Source of the DNA: Trichinella spiralis
Taxonomy: Eukaryota > Nematoda > Enoplea > Trichinellida > Trichinellidae
NCBI GenBank assembly: GCA_000181795.3
Contig: CM012955.1
Coordinates: 548,921 to 612,920 of the forward strand
Reading direction: 5' to 3'
DNA: 64,000 nucleotides
Below, one piece after another: positions 11,867-25,385 of this stretch (within the stretch, counting starts at the first letter, position 1; every line of letters starts with the position of its first letter). Both the position numbers and the translations under genes were made by a program. The notes beneath the pieces are model-generated. The model was not told the DNA's origin. It worked only from the letters and a program-made list of their open reading frames with translations, and did no database searches.

Positions 11867-12928
11867 TCAAGTTTCCAGGGCTGGATTGACCAATGTTTTG
11901 TAATCGCCATTCATCTTATTAGAAATCTCTTCATACTCACGTTTAATATTATTAATAACCCATTCCATTGCCTGACAACCCTACAAGAAATACCATGAAT
12001 TAAAGATTCGAATCGGTATAATCAATTCAAGAAAAAATATCTACCAATCACACTTTTCAAATACGAAATAAATAAAAGTTAAAAAACAAATGCCAAAAGC
12101 TTTACAATCATTTTCCTTCAATCAAATACACTGATGTAATCTCAAAAAAATTATCCCATTAAAAGCGCTCTAAATAAGCGGAAAACTTACTTTTTGTGAA
12201 TTGAAGCGAAACATGTTAACCAACATATTTTCCATGTAACTAATAAGCGGCACTCCATAAACGCTAATACTAGCAGCCTGAGTCATCAGTGTTCTAAAAT
12301 AAACGAAAATAATTGTTGTAAAACTAAAATCAGATAATAATACTTATTCGCTTCGGTTGGATGCGGTACATATTTCAGGGTCTCTTCTACACAAACAAAA
12401 TTTCGGCAGTTCAACTAAAAATACAGCAACGACATTTAACACTTTCACAAAATTTCATATAAGCGAATTAAAATTCTTAACACACAAGCGCAAATTAAAA
12501 CAGATTTTAACAAACTTCATATATCTTACATTCTGAGATCGCAACAGCATTCGTTTCGACTGAGTATCAACTTCAGAGTACTCATGAGCGTAGCTCGGAT
12601 TTTTCAAGCCAATCAACTAAAATTCACTTTTAGAAAGTAAACAATACAATGTGACAAAATAGCCCGCAAACTTTAGTGGCCCAAGAAGGCACTCTCCATT
12701 CAGTTCTGATCACTCGATCTGTACGCAAAATTCCATCAGGGCCTAGTTCTCTGTTAACAATATCTATTCCAGTAACTTCTGGCTTTAAAGGATTTGGATA
12801 CTTCCGCCAAGCAGCTTTCACCACTGTATCCCAATCATGCCTACATAAAAGAACATTCAAAAGATATTAAATATCAAAATATACAAGAGAACTTACTCAA
12901 ATACATGCTCTGACAACCAAAACTTCAT
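11867..12928 (-). CDS. PRELI/MSF1-domain protein, slowmo/PRELID3-type
   Basis: Six exons on the minus strand: 12928-12897, 12840-12672, 12616-12530, 12414-12344, 12293-12191, 11980-11867, giving 191 aa (human PRELID3B is 194 aa). PRELI proteins carry phospholipids across the mitochondrial intermembrane space in complex with TRIAP1-like partners; PRELID3 moves phosphatidylserine. The protein opens with MKFWLSEHVFEHDW, continues with AAWRKYPNP, a TEWRVPSWAT segment and AHEYSEVD, has ENMLVNMF near the end of the lipid-binding fold, and closes with QAMEWVINNIKREYEEI, matching human PRELID3 throughout. All junctions keep frame; the intron after exon 2 starts with the weaker donor GTTTGC. An ATTCAG acceptor lies 3 nt before the ATG. 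Assignment to PRELID3 over PRELID1/2 rests on these remembered segments. Confidence 0.92.
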
Positions 12929-13726
12929 TTCCTGAATACCACTACACACCTTCCGCTTCAAGTTTACAAATAGCAAAAGCAATTTCGATAGTAAGCAGCA
13001 TGCTACAGTAAAGAAATGCAGGATTAGTAATAAATTTCGCACAGAATAAATTGTGCTAACATCACCAAAATTTAAAGTTAAATATGATAAGTTGAATATT
13101 TTAGCCCATAATTGTTTTAATAATTTATTTTTTTTGTTAAAACTAAGTTAATTGTCAAAAAAGATGATAGGAACAGTTTGATGACGTCATCATTAGTCAA
13201 ACATCCCTGTAAATTTCTTTAAATACACTTACTCATTCTTATTTTCAAAAAAATTGTTTATTTTTTTCTACATTAAATAATTGTTTGAAACAGCAGAATT
13301 TACATCGATTTCCAGATTTGAAGCGGAATTTATTTTGCTGTTGCATTTTGTGCAGTTTGGGGTTATCATTTATTTTTTTTGTTGCTAGTTTTGAATTTTT
13401 TTACATTTCAAATCATAAATGCGGAAGAAAACGAATATTTACAGTATAAAGATGCTTTGTTATTACAGTTTTTGAGTATGCTGAGTAATACTGTAGTAAA
13501 TATCGTGATCTATATTTAGAATTAAAATTTATTTTTCTATCGTAAAATTTCTCAGAATGCCGTTGAAATTTGGTAGGAAAAACCTAGCACAACAATGACA
13601 CTCAGTTTTTTAACAGATGTGAAGCTTGTTTTCTTAATTTATATTTTTGTTATCAGTATACTTTGTTAGCTTCTATGTTTTCGGCCAGTTTCATGCTACA
13701 CTTCAAACTTCATTGATCAAACATAA

Positions 13727-13780
<54 letters not shown>

Positions 13781-14626
13781 TTATACATATGCATATGCAT
13801 GCTATTTAAATATTTCGAGAATGAATATTTATTTTCTGCATGAATTTTCGTGATTAAATAAAGTCATTTGAAAATAAAAAATAAGTAAATCCATATGATA
13901 AATTATTTTTAAACTAACAGAAATGCATGAATTTAAAAAACGTTAATTAGTGCCAGTAATGTAAAAGAGAGATGAAGTGACGGCCGAATTGAGCTAAGCT
14001 GAGCCAATCAGACAAACGCCAGGCGGCAAAATGACGTAGTTGCGACATATCAAATTCAGTCACTCGGATTTGTTTATATTTAAGAATTATTTGTAAAATT
14101 TTTAAAAATTTATTTGCATACTTTTAAAATTTATTTTAATGCAAATTTCGAATAAGTAGAATTTATAATATTTCTTCAATGCTACACTTGAAGATGAAAT
14201 TTACTGTATATTATTAATTTGGTCTCTTTAATGTTCCGCCATGCTTTTGTGTTTACTGATAATTAATTTTCTTTACTAATAATTTAAGTATTATGTTTGC
14301 ATCACCTTTATTTGCTTTTCAATGTGATTATATACTGTTCATAACATGCAGATAAACCGGATATTGCTATGCTATTTTGAGAATAAATGACAAACTTCTG
14401 CATAAATGTATACTGTTTATTTGGCGTTTGTTTTTTTAATTTTTATATTTTAATTTACATTACTAATACTTTCAAATATTTATAAAAATCAAAATTCACA
14501 AATAAATTGTTTACTGAATTTTGTTTGTATTCATATCTACATCATAGAAGGTAAAGATATGGATTTGATAATTTATTTTTCTTTTATATGTTTTAGAATT
14601 TAACCTTGAAAAATCAATTTAGCAAC
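12929..14626. other. Intergenic between divergent PRELI and prolyl oligopeptidase genes
   Basis: About 1.7 kb, AT-rich, presumably containing both promoters. It holds a TACATA microsatellite (listed separately). A short GC-richer patch at 13975-14050 contains two near-adjacent GAGC-type repeats but no motif I can name. Confidence 0.45.
13726..13800. repeat. (TACATA)n microsatellite
   Basis: About twelve tandem units of a six-base TACATA repeat with slight decay at the right end (TTATACATATGCATATGCAT). It creates an artificial Tyr-Thr open frame that should not be annotated. Confidence 0.95.
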
Positions 14627-17600
14627 ATGTTTGATAAGCCTGTTCATGACTATCCGCTTGCTCGACGTGATGAACAAATACAAGATGATTATCACGGAAC
14701 AATAGTAAATTTTTATTATAAAAATAGTGGAATGTTAATGTAAAAGTTGTAATTAAATTATAATTATTTAAAGGAGAGGAAACCATTTTTTCTAGCTTTA
14801 TTTTTATCCTCTGCTAATAATTAATAACTATCGTTAGCTACTTTCTAGATTAAAGATCCTTATCGATGGTTAGAAAATCCGTACAGCACAGAAACTCAAA
14901 GTTATATTAATGATCTTAATTCATATTCTTCAGCTTTCCTATGCAACCCAGAATCTTTATTTGCAAAAATTCGCCAACGGTACTAGAACTGTTTTAATCT
15001 ATATTATATCATATGTTTCTAATATTTTTTATTTAGTATTCTTTATTATGAAAACTATCCAAAGTATGGATGTTATAGAATTGCGGGTGATTATTATTTT
15101 TATCTTTACAATTCTGGACTAGAACAGCACAAGTATGCTGAATCATTTTTCGTTTAAATTGTTTACATTAAAGGTATATTTAGTCGTCTTTACATAACAA
15201 ATGACTGGAAGGTTCCAGGAAAGCTATTTACTGATGTAAATGAGAACGACACAGAATTCACCACGTCAATGAAAATGTTTAGCGCTTCAAAAGATGGTAC
15301 ATTATTAGCTTTCGGTGTAACGCAGAAAGGATCCGACTGGACAACAGTAAAGGTAATTTATATTGTTACATGTTGAATACTGAATTTGAATATTAAATTG
15401 AAATTTTCTCCTAACGGTACGCTACGAATAAATTTTAATTATTTTTCATGTATTATGCAATTTACTTCATGTCTGAACTGATAGTAAATGGCTAGCAGTT
15501 ATTGTTACTGAATAATGAAAAGTAATTTATGTGAACTCATTTTTTACGTTATGGTTATTGGCTACTGTATTATAAAACTGAAGATGTTCAAGGTTTCATT
15601 TGTAAAATTTGTTAAAAACTTTATTAATCTATTTGTTTATTGTTTGTGATTATAATGGAATGGCTTGCTGGTTATTTTAAAATTGAAAATTATGCTTTTT
15701 TGAGTTTCGAAAAATTCCTTCTGGTGAACTTTTGGATGATAAACTGGAAAACTTGCGTTATACGTCGCTTGTTTGGTCTCCAGATGCAAAAGGGATATTT
15801 TATACGGTAAATCGCATGATATATTATGAAGATTTTTGTTTTGTTTCTTCTTTAGACTTTTGCGAATAGCGTTACTGAAGCAGTTGGCACGTGTCCGGAT
15901 AAGAACGAATTTCATACATTGTATTATCATGTTCTTGGAACTGATCAGAAGGATGATCTTGTCGTATTGCGATTTCCATTGAATCCTATTTTTATGATGT
16001 ACTTTTTAGAACATTATGTATATATGCTTTAAATTGTTTTTTTTCTCTTTGATTGAGGGCTTTAGCGATGCAGCAATGTCTGATAATGAACAGTTTCTAT
16101 TATGCACAATTTATGAAGGGTGCAGTACTCAAACTTTTCTCTATTTGTGTGACATGACAACCGATCAGGCGAAAGCAGGTATTTTATTTGATAGTTTTGA
16201 ACATTATTTAGCTTTAAGTTGTTGTTGCTATTTTTATAGGTAATTTTGAAATGAAATATTTAGACTTGAAAGCAAAGGCAAAATACGAGGTATAATTTGT
16301 TGTGGTTTACAAAAATTAATTTCTTCAAATTATATATGTGAAATGTATGCTCAGTGTGTTTTTGTTTAGTTTGTTGGCGTCTATGATTCATGCTTAATAT
16401 TTGTGACTGATGATAATGCACCGATGCATAAATTAATCAAAGTTGATATTCAAAAGGTACAACGATGAAGAAATTGTCGAAAATATTCATTTTCTTTATA
16501 TAGAACAATGAAATCACAACAATTTTGGAAGAGGTGGAAAACAAGAGAATCGGTTTTGCGAGAATTGTGAATCACAAATTTTTACTAATTGACTATATTG
16601 AAAACGTTAAGGTGAAGGTGGTTTTTGAAATTTCAGCTCACATTTGATATATATATATATATATATTGTAGGATGTTATGTATATATATGATCTCCAAAC
16701 TGCTAAACAGATTGGTACTTTGGATCTTCCATTTTGTACCGTGTCTTCAATTTCATCAAGGCAGTATTTAAATGAGGTTAGTAGTGCGTTCATTTTATGT
16801 GAAATTCAATTTTAAAATTTCAGTTTTTTCTCAAATGCTCGTCGTTTTCTCTGGCAGGAATGATTATGCATTATAAAATAAACGATGATGGAACCTACGT
16901 CAAGACGGTAAAAGCATTTGATTTACAATTGATATATTCTGATAATTTTGAGCTTTCACATTCTGTTCTCGATTAAAATTTTATTATGATGTTGATTTTC
17001 TCCTTTTCTAATTGAATATATCATGAAATAATTTTCTTTAAAGGGTTATTATTGGAAATTGTTTTGTTTTAGATTGTGCATTCCCATGAATTTAGTGAAA
17101 ATATGCAAGTGAAGCAGATTTTTTACGACAGCAAAGATGGAACAAAAGTGCCAATGTACATTGTAAGCAGAAAGGTACAAATAGAAAAAATCATTATATA
17201 ATGTCGTCGGTTTGCATATTTGATTATATACTTAACATGTACAGGACATGCAGTTAAATGGACAAAATCCTACCATTTTATATGGTTACGGTGGTTTCAA
17301 AATTGCACTGATGCCATCGTTTTCCGTATCGACTATGCTGTTTGTCAATGACTTTGGCGGCGTGTTTGCTATTGCGAACACTAGGGGTGGGGGGTAAGTG
17401 CAAATGCAAGAAAAAACAAAGAAAATTTTTTTCTTCATTTAATACAATTTGTTTTAATTTTGAAAACTATATAAATATTGAATATTCTTTGACGGTAATA
17501 GTGTTGTATAATTTATGTTATTTTTGACAGAGAATTTGGTAAGGCGTGGCATTCAGCTGGATTGAAAAATAATCGTCAGAATGTGTTTGATGATTTTATC

Positions 17601-18467
17601 GCAGCTGCTGAATATTTGATTTCTTTAAATTATACTCGACCATCTCTGTATGGAAAACAAAATATTTATCTTCTTCTTTAATTACAGTTTTATATACTGT
17701 TTTAGGTTAGCAATTCAAGGGGGTTCTTGTGGTGGCATGATGGTAGCTGCGTGCGCTAATCAACGTCCAGATTTGTTCGGTTGTTTAATTGCACAAGTTG
17801 GGTAAGGGTGAAATGTTTTTTCCTTTCAAACAAGAATTAATGAAAAATGCTTTTATTTTAGAGTGATGGACATGCTTCGCTTTCAAAACTTTACTATAGG
17901 CAGAGCTTGGACTGTTGAATTTGGTTGTTCTGAATGCAAGGAAGAATTCGAATATTTGATCAAGTAAAAAAGTTGCTTGTTAATTTAGATTAAGTAGCAT
18001 GAAATGTTAGTGCTGAACTTTTCTTTAAAAAAGCCAATTAATATGCATGATAGCATTTTACATTTGTTTTTAAATACCGGCTTTTAATCTCAGTTAATTT
18101 TAATGTAGATTTTCTCCTTTGCATAACATACGTTCTCCACTGGCGCCAGTTCAATATCCGGCTACGTTGCTGTTTACCGCAGATCACGACGATCGCGTTG
18201 TACCGTGCCATTCGTTGAAATTCATGGCTGAGTTGTATTATCAGCTGAAAGACTGTGCTCATCAAACTAATCCACTGCTGATTCATATTGACACTGATTC
18301 TGGGCATAATTTCAATTCAATGTCTGCTCAAAAAAGAGTATTTATTTTTAAAAGTTATAATTTTTCATTTCGAAATGTAAATTTATTCTTTCATCTTTTA
18401 GATTGACGAAATTGTGAAAGTTCTAATCTTCATTGCAAAAGTGATGAATTTGTCATTAAATGAATAA
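14627..18467 (+). CDS. PREP: Prolyl oligopeptidase (prolyl endopeptidase, family S9A)
   Basis: Nineteen exons: 14627-14704, 14849-14979, 15037-15132, 15184-15352, 15705-15806, 15856-16017, 16058-16178, 16240-16289, 16370-16456, 16504-16611, 16672-16776, 16824-16907, 17073-17174, 17245-17393, 17531-17647, 17706-17801, 17862-17963, 18109-18337, 18402-18467. They give 717 aa (human PREP is 710). The cytosolic serine peptidase cuts short peptides after proline. An N-terminal DPYRWLE block, a seven-bladed propeller region, and the alpha/beta-hydrolase domain with LYGYGGF (oxyanion tyrosine), nucleophile Ser561, [10 protein letters not shown] (catalytic Asp) and IDTDSGH (catalytic His) are all present. 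The motif around Ser561 is GGSCGG, where nearly all prolyl oligopeptidases have GGSNGG. Every junction is in frame; exon 4 must use the TATTTAG acceptor at 15183, since AAAG ten bases earlier breaks the frame. A TTTTAG acceptor lies 30 nt before the ATG. Confidence 0.96.
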
Positions 18468-19429
18468 CAAAAAAGCATGGTGAAGGCAAAAAGCCGCCGT
18501 CATTACTTCAACGATTTTGTGGTTATTAACTCTGACCTGCTACAACATTTCATTATCCAAAATTGTATCTTCTCGATGTGCACTTTTTCATAGCTGATGA
18601 CTTGCTTTTTTCACTGCTTTTTTTTATTTTGTCAGTTTTTGGGGGTTTGGTTAGTATTTTTGTTAAGCTTTTATTTTTATCATTGATTGACTTGTGTATG
18701 TAAATGAAAGCTTCAGGATTTATTTATACATATATACTGACAAATGAAATTACGTGTGAAATGAAAATCCAACATAATTTTAACATTTCCATCAGTTATC
18801 AGTAGTATTGCAAATTTATTTTATGGAATTTTATATATTTCTTACCTCAGACAGTTCATTATTTGCAAAATTTTATAGCAAGCATAAGTGAATCATTAAA
18901 TTTAATTAATAAATTAAATATTGGCAACTGGCAGATGGAAGCATTGCTTAATTTTGTATGTATGTATAAACTACTTTATGTAAATTCCGTATGTAATAAG
19001 CGACAGTTTAAGCAAACAAACAATATGGTTAACATGAAAAGTACTGAAACAAAATGCTTTTCATATGCAAAGGCAAATTTAAGCAAATAATCACTGGTGA
19101 TCATTGATTAATGATTCATTGTGTAAACATCGAATTTCAATGATTCCAAAGTGAGTGACATCAAATGGCCATTTTTTCTTTCCGCGATGCTCATTTTACT
19201 CCAAATCAAAAATTGCTAGTTGCTATTATTAGTAAAAGCAAGACTTTTTTAATCATGCCGCTTCTTTTGTTTGGGCCGACAATGATAATGATTTATTTCC
19301 CCTTTTTTGCTAATCATTTGATTACAAATGATAGAGTTTTCAAATCCGTGTTCGTAGCAGGTGCATTCAAGCTAACAACGTCATGGCATCAAAACTTTCA
19401 TCGGTGAATATTGCTAGCCGGTGGCCCAG

Positions 19430-20170
19430 GAGTCTATTGGTTTTTGTTACTTCGGCTGGAAATAATTGTCTATAATCGATGACAGCCATTCGACCATCCG
19501 GACCAATCAAACAATTGGTAATTGGTCAGCGGCAGGGTTTTGAATGTGAAAATGTTCGTTCATACGTGCCGATTGATCCTGAGACACAATTGTTAAGCAT
19601 GGTTCGCTGGTAATTAGTTCTGCTTCATCTTTATTAATGCAGAAGCGGATAATGCGACCAAGCGGCTTTTCGGCTTGGTGTCGTGTACAAACAGTGCTTA
19701 CGACTGGCTAGTCCATAAGCGGCTTGCAAAATATGACCGCGACCTGGTCATGTTGCAGCTGACCACTGTGATGGGTCGAATGTCAACAAGGCAATTTTGG
19801 CTTTTCCATTGCTTAACGATGCTGACCTTGTTTTTCACAGTTTCACGTCATGCTAGAGCTTTAATTGACCACTAAGGAACAGATGCCAACCGTCGCATGA
19901 CCATCGCATTGTCTAAAGTTGGTGTCGACCATCAAACGGTGTGCAGTCAACGTCGACGGGATACCGCAAAGAACCGGCCAATCAGAAACAAACTACAGTC
20001 GAACCAGATGATGATAATGATGCTCAAACTAGTGATCCTGCTGTGAATGTCTTGCTTAGCTGGTTGACTGTGAGGAATTTTATTCTTTTCATTTACATTT
20101 ATTCAGTAACCCTGCTGTCTGCAATTTGGCTCTTCTACAGCTTGTCAATTGTGCGTACCACAGACAGGTA
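19430..20170. pseudogene. Possible decayed coding sequence, strand uncertain, family unknown
   Basis: This 740-base island is unusually GC-rich for the region and has long open stretches on both strands. Minus-strand reading gives protein-like pieces such as GPDGRMAVIDY near 19.45-19.5 kb; plus-strand reading gives equally plausible pieces, among them 19675-19875 and 19941-20171, the latter with an acidic EPDDDND patch. No reading is continuous across the island and the splice signals do not join the pieces cleanly. I recognise no family. It may be a relic, exons of a rapidly evolving gene, or simply GC-rich noncoding DNA. Confidence 0.28.
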
Positions 20171-23100
20171 GGCGGTGCCATTATTTACATCAGCTCAACG
20201 GGAGCTGAGCACTGAATTTCTGCTTCTTTTATTAATAGCCAAATAATCTATCTTTGCTATATTCAGTAATGCGATTTTTCACTATATTCTATTGATTTTC
20301 AATTTTTACTTTAATCGAATAATTCTCCATGGGAAATAGATCCATAGTTTAAATGCAAACTGTTAAAGTTGGTGATTGCAATGGAAATGCTGTAGGGAAT
20401 GCCTAATATCAAAATGGCTGCATAACTAAATTGTCACTAGATGAACATTTACATCTGTTTAATTGCTCTACTTCCATGTATTATTTATTTATTTTTACTG
20501 TTTTTTGTACGTTTTATGATTCATTTTCTCAAACAAATATTTCACATGAATACAAAAGGATGGAATTTTAATCTTGAAGATATTATTGAACTAGGTAGTA
20601 ACTATAGCAAATTTTTAAAATTCTTTTTAATTTTTAAACTCAGAACAGTTTATCGGATAATATAAACTGTCCAATTATATATCAAATGAAATATTTTAAC
20701 AGTCATTAATTTTCACCGGTTTGTTGTTAAAAGAAGATCCATAAAATAACTTCCTTGAAAATAATGTAACTCAATAATTTTAGCCAATTATGAACTAAAC
20801 TGGTTGCTGGGTCAAATTGCAGCGGTTTATTATAGATTACGTTTATGCTATTTATTTCTTAAATTTACACATACTACCATTTCAACTATGTTTACAATTT
20901 TTGAAAGATTATTTATTCACATTACAGTATTTTTAAAATAGCACAATGCAATTAATTAAAATAAACAACTTAGTAATGCTGGAATAAAGTGTAATAAATT
21001 TTCATTATATATGCGTTCGATCGTGACAAACGATAAGCAACATTTTTGTTGCTGCTTAACATTTATTTATGGTTAAAGTTTTTACTGAAAGTTATTGTGT
21101 TGACTACTGCTATATAATTTGTATAATTTATTAGCCGAATATTTGAACTACAATTTATAAACTAATTTACAAATGAAAAATGTTAATAGCATCACATTTA
21201 AATAGTGGATTCTTAATAATGTAAAAAAGTATTTTCTTGTTTTTGGAATCCACTAATGAATAAGGGATGCTGATTGAATATTTTGACGCATCTTTTGAAA
21301 AATATTGAAGCAACAAAATTCCAAACCTCTGAACAATCAACGTTGACAAATGAGTAGCATAAAGAAATTTATAATAAAAAAAACACTGAACATTCCAAAT
21401 GCACATTTTTATTAATGTATGCTTAACAATCGACGGTGGTTTGCATGCTTTGGCGGCTTCTTTTTCGTGATTTGAATAACTGCGGCAGATGGTTTGAGCA
21501 AAATGTCTGAACGGAAAACCTTGAAATTAACTGGAATGACTTTGCTTCAACAAAACACCTGCTGTTCAAAAATTGAAAAACAAAGAAACTGTGTTGCATT
21601 TATTTTGATACTTAAAAACGTAATTAAACTGCAACGTAGCCATTTTACTTTTCTCAGAAATTCAGATGTTGCTTGTGTATTTATGCATATATGTAGTATG
21701 TTGTGTGTAGTTTTAAATTTAAAGCATCGAAACATTTTGCAAATTAACTAATTTTTAGCTGATAATCTAAGCTTCTCGTTGAGATGGAATAAGAACCATT
21801 TTTTCCTCATGCATGGCCAAGGTAAGCCAGCTGGTCAGATTGGTTGTAATTTTTAGATGCTGATGTGTTTTATATCAAGCATCTGTGTTCAAAAGAGGAC
21901 AGGATCAACGTTTTCATAAATTATGCAAGACTAGAACATGCTATCCAGGTCAAAGACAGCTGTCCAGCGTTGCTTTCCCAATTGTTATCTTGCTGTCAAG
22001 TGGGCAGTTTTGCTCCTGTGACGGTATGGTGCTTTTGTCACAAGCGCACCATATGGCTTACCGGATGCGTTGAGGGCCAACTGTAAGCAATAAAACCATA
22101 CCCCGTGTACGGTTAATAGACCCCTAATCGGGTAATACTCTTTCAACCTTAACCGAAACCCTTTAATTAGAATTTCTTGAAAGCGAAAATTGCCTCTTTG
22201 ATCATATAAAAGTGATATTTAGTTAGTTAGTTGTGGTAAACGGATGCTAGATCTCCAATTTTCCAGATGCCCTCTTTTGATGGCATAGAATTTTTGATAA
22301 ACATTTCAAACTAGTCAATTTCAAGGGCGTAATCTTCTTCAAACGTTGCAAGTATTTCTATTTCAGCACTGTAAAAGCAACCAACTTGGCATTCTTAGCG
22401 TTCTTGTTCTATTTATAGATAGTCAAAATTTTATATCATTCAAAAAAGGAATGAAATTACAAAAATATGTCTCCTTTTAAATGACATCTTGCTATACAGC
22501 TGTTGTTTTATTCAGTTTTTTTCTTTTCAATTTCTAACGCTTTGGCAAGCGATTTAATTTAACAATTTCTGCAGATTTAATTTTCAATATAAATGTAAAT
22601 TGCATTTGAAATTCCTCACAGCGGTTCATCGTTCACAGCACATATTATATAAATGAACTGTTAAGCAGAAATGCATTTTTTGGTAGTTCTTGTTCAATTG
22701 TTTATGGTCTTTATTTCCCTTTTTAATTTTTTGGCACAAAAGCTGCATCATCGAGTAACTATTTAAATCTGTGCAAAGAACATTAATGTGTTACCAACAA
22801 AAAACCCAATAGCGACCGCAACAAGTTAATAATTGTTCTGTTTTTTTATGCTATTGTTATTGTTGCAATAATTTTCTGCTCTGCTTGCTTGCTTCATTTT
22901 CTATCTGCTTGTTTATAACTTGCAAAAGAGCAAATCAAATCACTTCAAAAGCATTTTTTAGCATGGAAAAGTTGTTCAAATTATTTCTTGAATTAAGTTT
23001 ATAAGAAAAAATTGTTATTGCACATATTTTCTCCAAGTTAGTCAGAAATGATCTAAAGCATATAAAATTTGAAAGAAAATTAATATAATGTATTATCTGC

Positions 23101-25141
23101 AAATAAAGCAGTAGATTTAAGTAAATAATATGGTAAAGAGAAAAAATCCATTTGAGGAATATTTTCATTGTTCAGCATCATGCTTTGAATTGCTGAACTA
23201 GTAGCTTTATTTGCTCGCTCAAAGACATCCATGGCTCGAACGTGTAAAGTGCAGACTAGAGCGCTTGGTGTCTGGCCCGGGGTGACAATCTTATTTTGTG
23301 TAATTCAGTTTCTTATGTGCTTTAGCGTTGGTTGATTTTGTCTGCTCGCTTTTGGATAATAATAATGATGGGTCGATTGAAATAAGCGACCAGCCATCCC
23401 TTCTCTGAGGATTGGCTATGAAGAGTTCACTTAATTGACCATTCTGTGCTTGCAGCCTTTTGCTTCATCACGCTTCTTGAATAGCAGGCGTTGATTTCAT
23501 CACGGTCTGACAAATTTTAAAACTATGTATCTTAAGCAGCAGCATTGTCGCTTGTAATCTTACAACCTAAACGATAATAATGATTTTATGCAATTTTATA
23601 TCCGCCCAAATTGATCATGTCATATAATTTCATAAATATTTCAAGATCTGTTCATCTGTGCGCATGTACAGCAAAGGAAAAATAATTTTCGTTAAAAATT
23701 AATTTTCTTCCCTTCATGACAAGAATTAAATAAGTTCTGCTAAAGTTATCAAAGAGAGAGAGGAAAATGAAAAAATTTAATTAAAAGAAAATTTCTTTCC
23801 TAATTTATTTCATTTCATTTCAAATAAATTTATTTACTTGATAACTTAACATGATAGCATCGATGTCCTTTGTAATAATACCCAATGAATTATATTGGAT
23901 TTTTTATTAATTGACTGGAAACTTTTTTAGAATATTTGAAAAATGACAAAATTTTTTTATAATTGTTAGTAAAAGTTTAAAAAGTCAATAAATGTGAACT
24001 TCTATCAAATATATATATACATATATACAATAAAAGTAATAAGACGGACGAATGTATGAAGCTGAATTTTGAATGGGACGTTTAGTTCGAAGAATGTGTC
24101 AAGCACCAGAGCATGCTATGTTTATTCGATGTAAAACTTCGACCAACAAGTGGTGGCGCCCTCCTGTTTCCGCGCTTTTCATTGGGTGCCCATTGTTGGA
24201 AATTGAATACGAATAGAACCTTGCCTGACGAAGGTGGCCACTTAACCTCGCGCAGCCTCGACCTTCGTATTTTCGTTGGTTCCTTTGAAAAAGTGGTCCG
24301 AGGTCGTGGTTATCTTCTACATTTGCAAATGATGCACCAGTCGATTAAGCTTTTCTTCATTTTCGGCCTAGTAGACGGCGCGGGATGCTAGTTGGAATTA
24401 AATTAGGCTGCAAGAGAAGACTGGGCGACGCTGTATGTGTGTGTATAGCTGGACAATCATCGATTTCTTCAGCAAATAGAGAAAGTGCACGATAAAGAGA
24501 AAAAGCACTGGAAGAACAACGAACAGCTATTTCTAGTCCGCTGCAGTTCATGCTTTGAGAAATGAGCTGCTTGCTACACGTTGATTGTGTCTGTTCGTAT
24601 GCGTTTTTCAAGATTTCACTTTTTATTCATTTATTTCCAAAATGCATATGCTTATATTACTTTTTGTTTCCTCATCAGCATTCAATAGCTAGCTGGTCGA
24701 CGTTTTTTGTGAAATGCTCGTGTTTGCATTCCCCTTTCAACGCTAATAAGTAAGCACCGTATCTTTCACTGTAACACGAATAGGTCAACTGTAACCATCA
24801 TATCAAGGTCAGCAGTTTTTAATATACACATATATCAAACTGCTAATTGTTATTAACGCTGTACCGGTTCCGTTACAGCTTGCAGAATTGGCCTTTTTCA
24901 CCTGTCGAATTTTTGAGTCTTGACCCATCAAAGCTGTCTTTATACAGAAACCGGTGTCTAATAAAATTGACACTTTTGATTTCTCAACTATTTCCCCATT
25001 TTCTATCGTGTCTTGTTTAAGCGATATCGTGTGTGCGCGTTGAAAATCTATTCCAAAAAAGAAAAACCATATATATATATATATATCCTCCATATTTTTA
25101 CATGTATATTTTTTATGATTTTTAAGCCCTGATAACTCCAG

Positions 25142-25180
25142 CATTGTTGTTGTTGCTGTTGTTGTTGTTGATGTTGTTTT
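25142..25180. repeat. (TTG)n trinucleotide tract
   Basis: A run of TTG/CTG/ATG triplets about 200 bases upstream of the semaphorin start, mildly degenerate. It is probably in the promoter or 5' untranslated region. Confidence 0.8.
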
Positions 25181-25385
25181 ATTGAAAGCAAAAGAGAAGC
25201 GAGCATTGGAGAGAAAGCTGAAAGAAGAAGCCTGCTGTTGCCAATCTTGATTTTAAAGCAGACCGATCAAAATCGACCAAGGCTCGGCTCGTCAAGTGGT
25301 CAGCGTCTATGTCGATGGCCAGCACCGTCGAACGATGAAAAACCACTGCTGAAGCGTTCCTCTTCTACATACATCCGGTCGCGAA

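Larger units (their letters stand above)
18468..25385. other. Gene-poor 6.9 kb before the semaphorin gene
   Basis: Mostly AT-rich with GC-richer islands at about 19.4-20.2, 21.8-22.1, 23.2-23.5 and 24.1-24.6 kb. The island at 19.4-20.2 kb is listed separately. The 24.1-24.6 kb island contains a 92-codon open stretch (24113-24391, +) with no domain I know; being just upstream of the semaphorin start, it could be promoter or 5' untranslated sequence. An (AT)n tract lies at 25070-25086. Confidence 0.4.

Noticed and set aside
13647-13853. 68-codon open stretch rich in Tyr-Thr
   Set aside because: Produced by the TACATA microsatellite.
15133-15183. Apparent frameshift between prolyl oligopeptidase exons 3 and 4
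   Set aside because: It disappears when the TATTTAG acceptor at 15183 is used; the resulting HNRLYITND segment aligns with the human enzyme.
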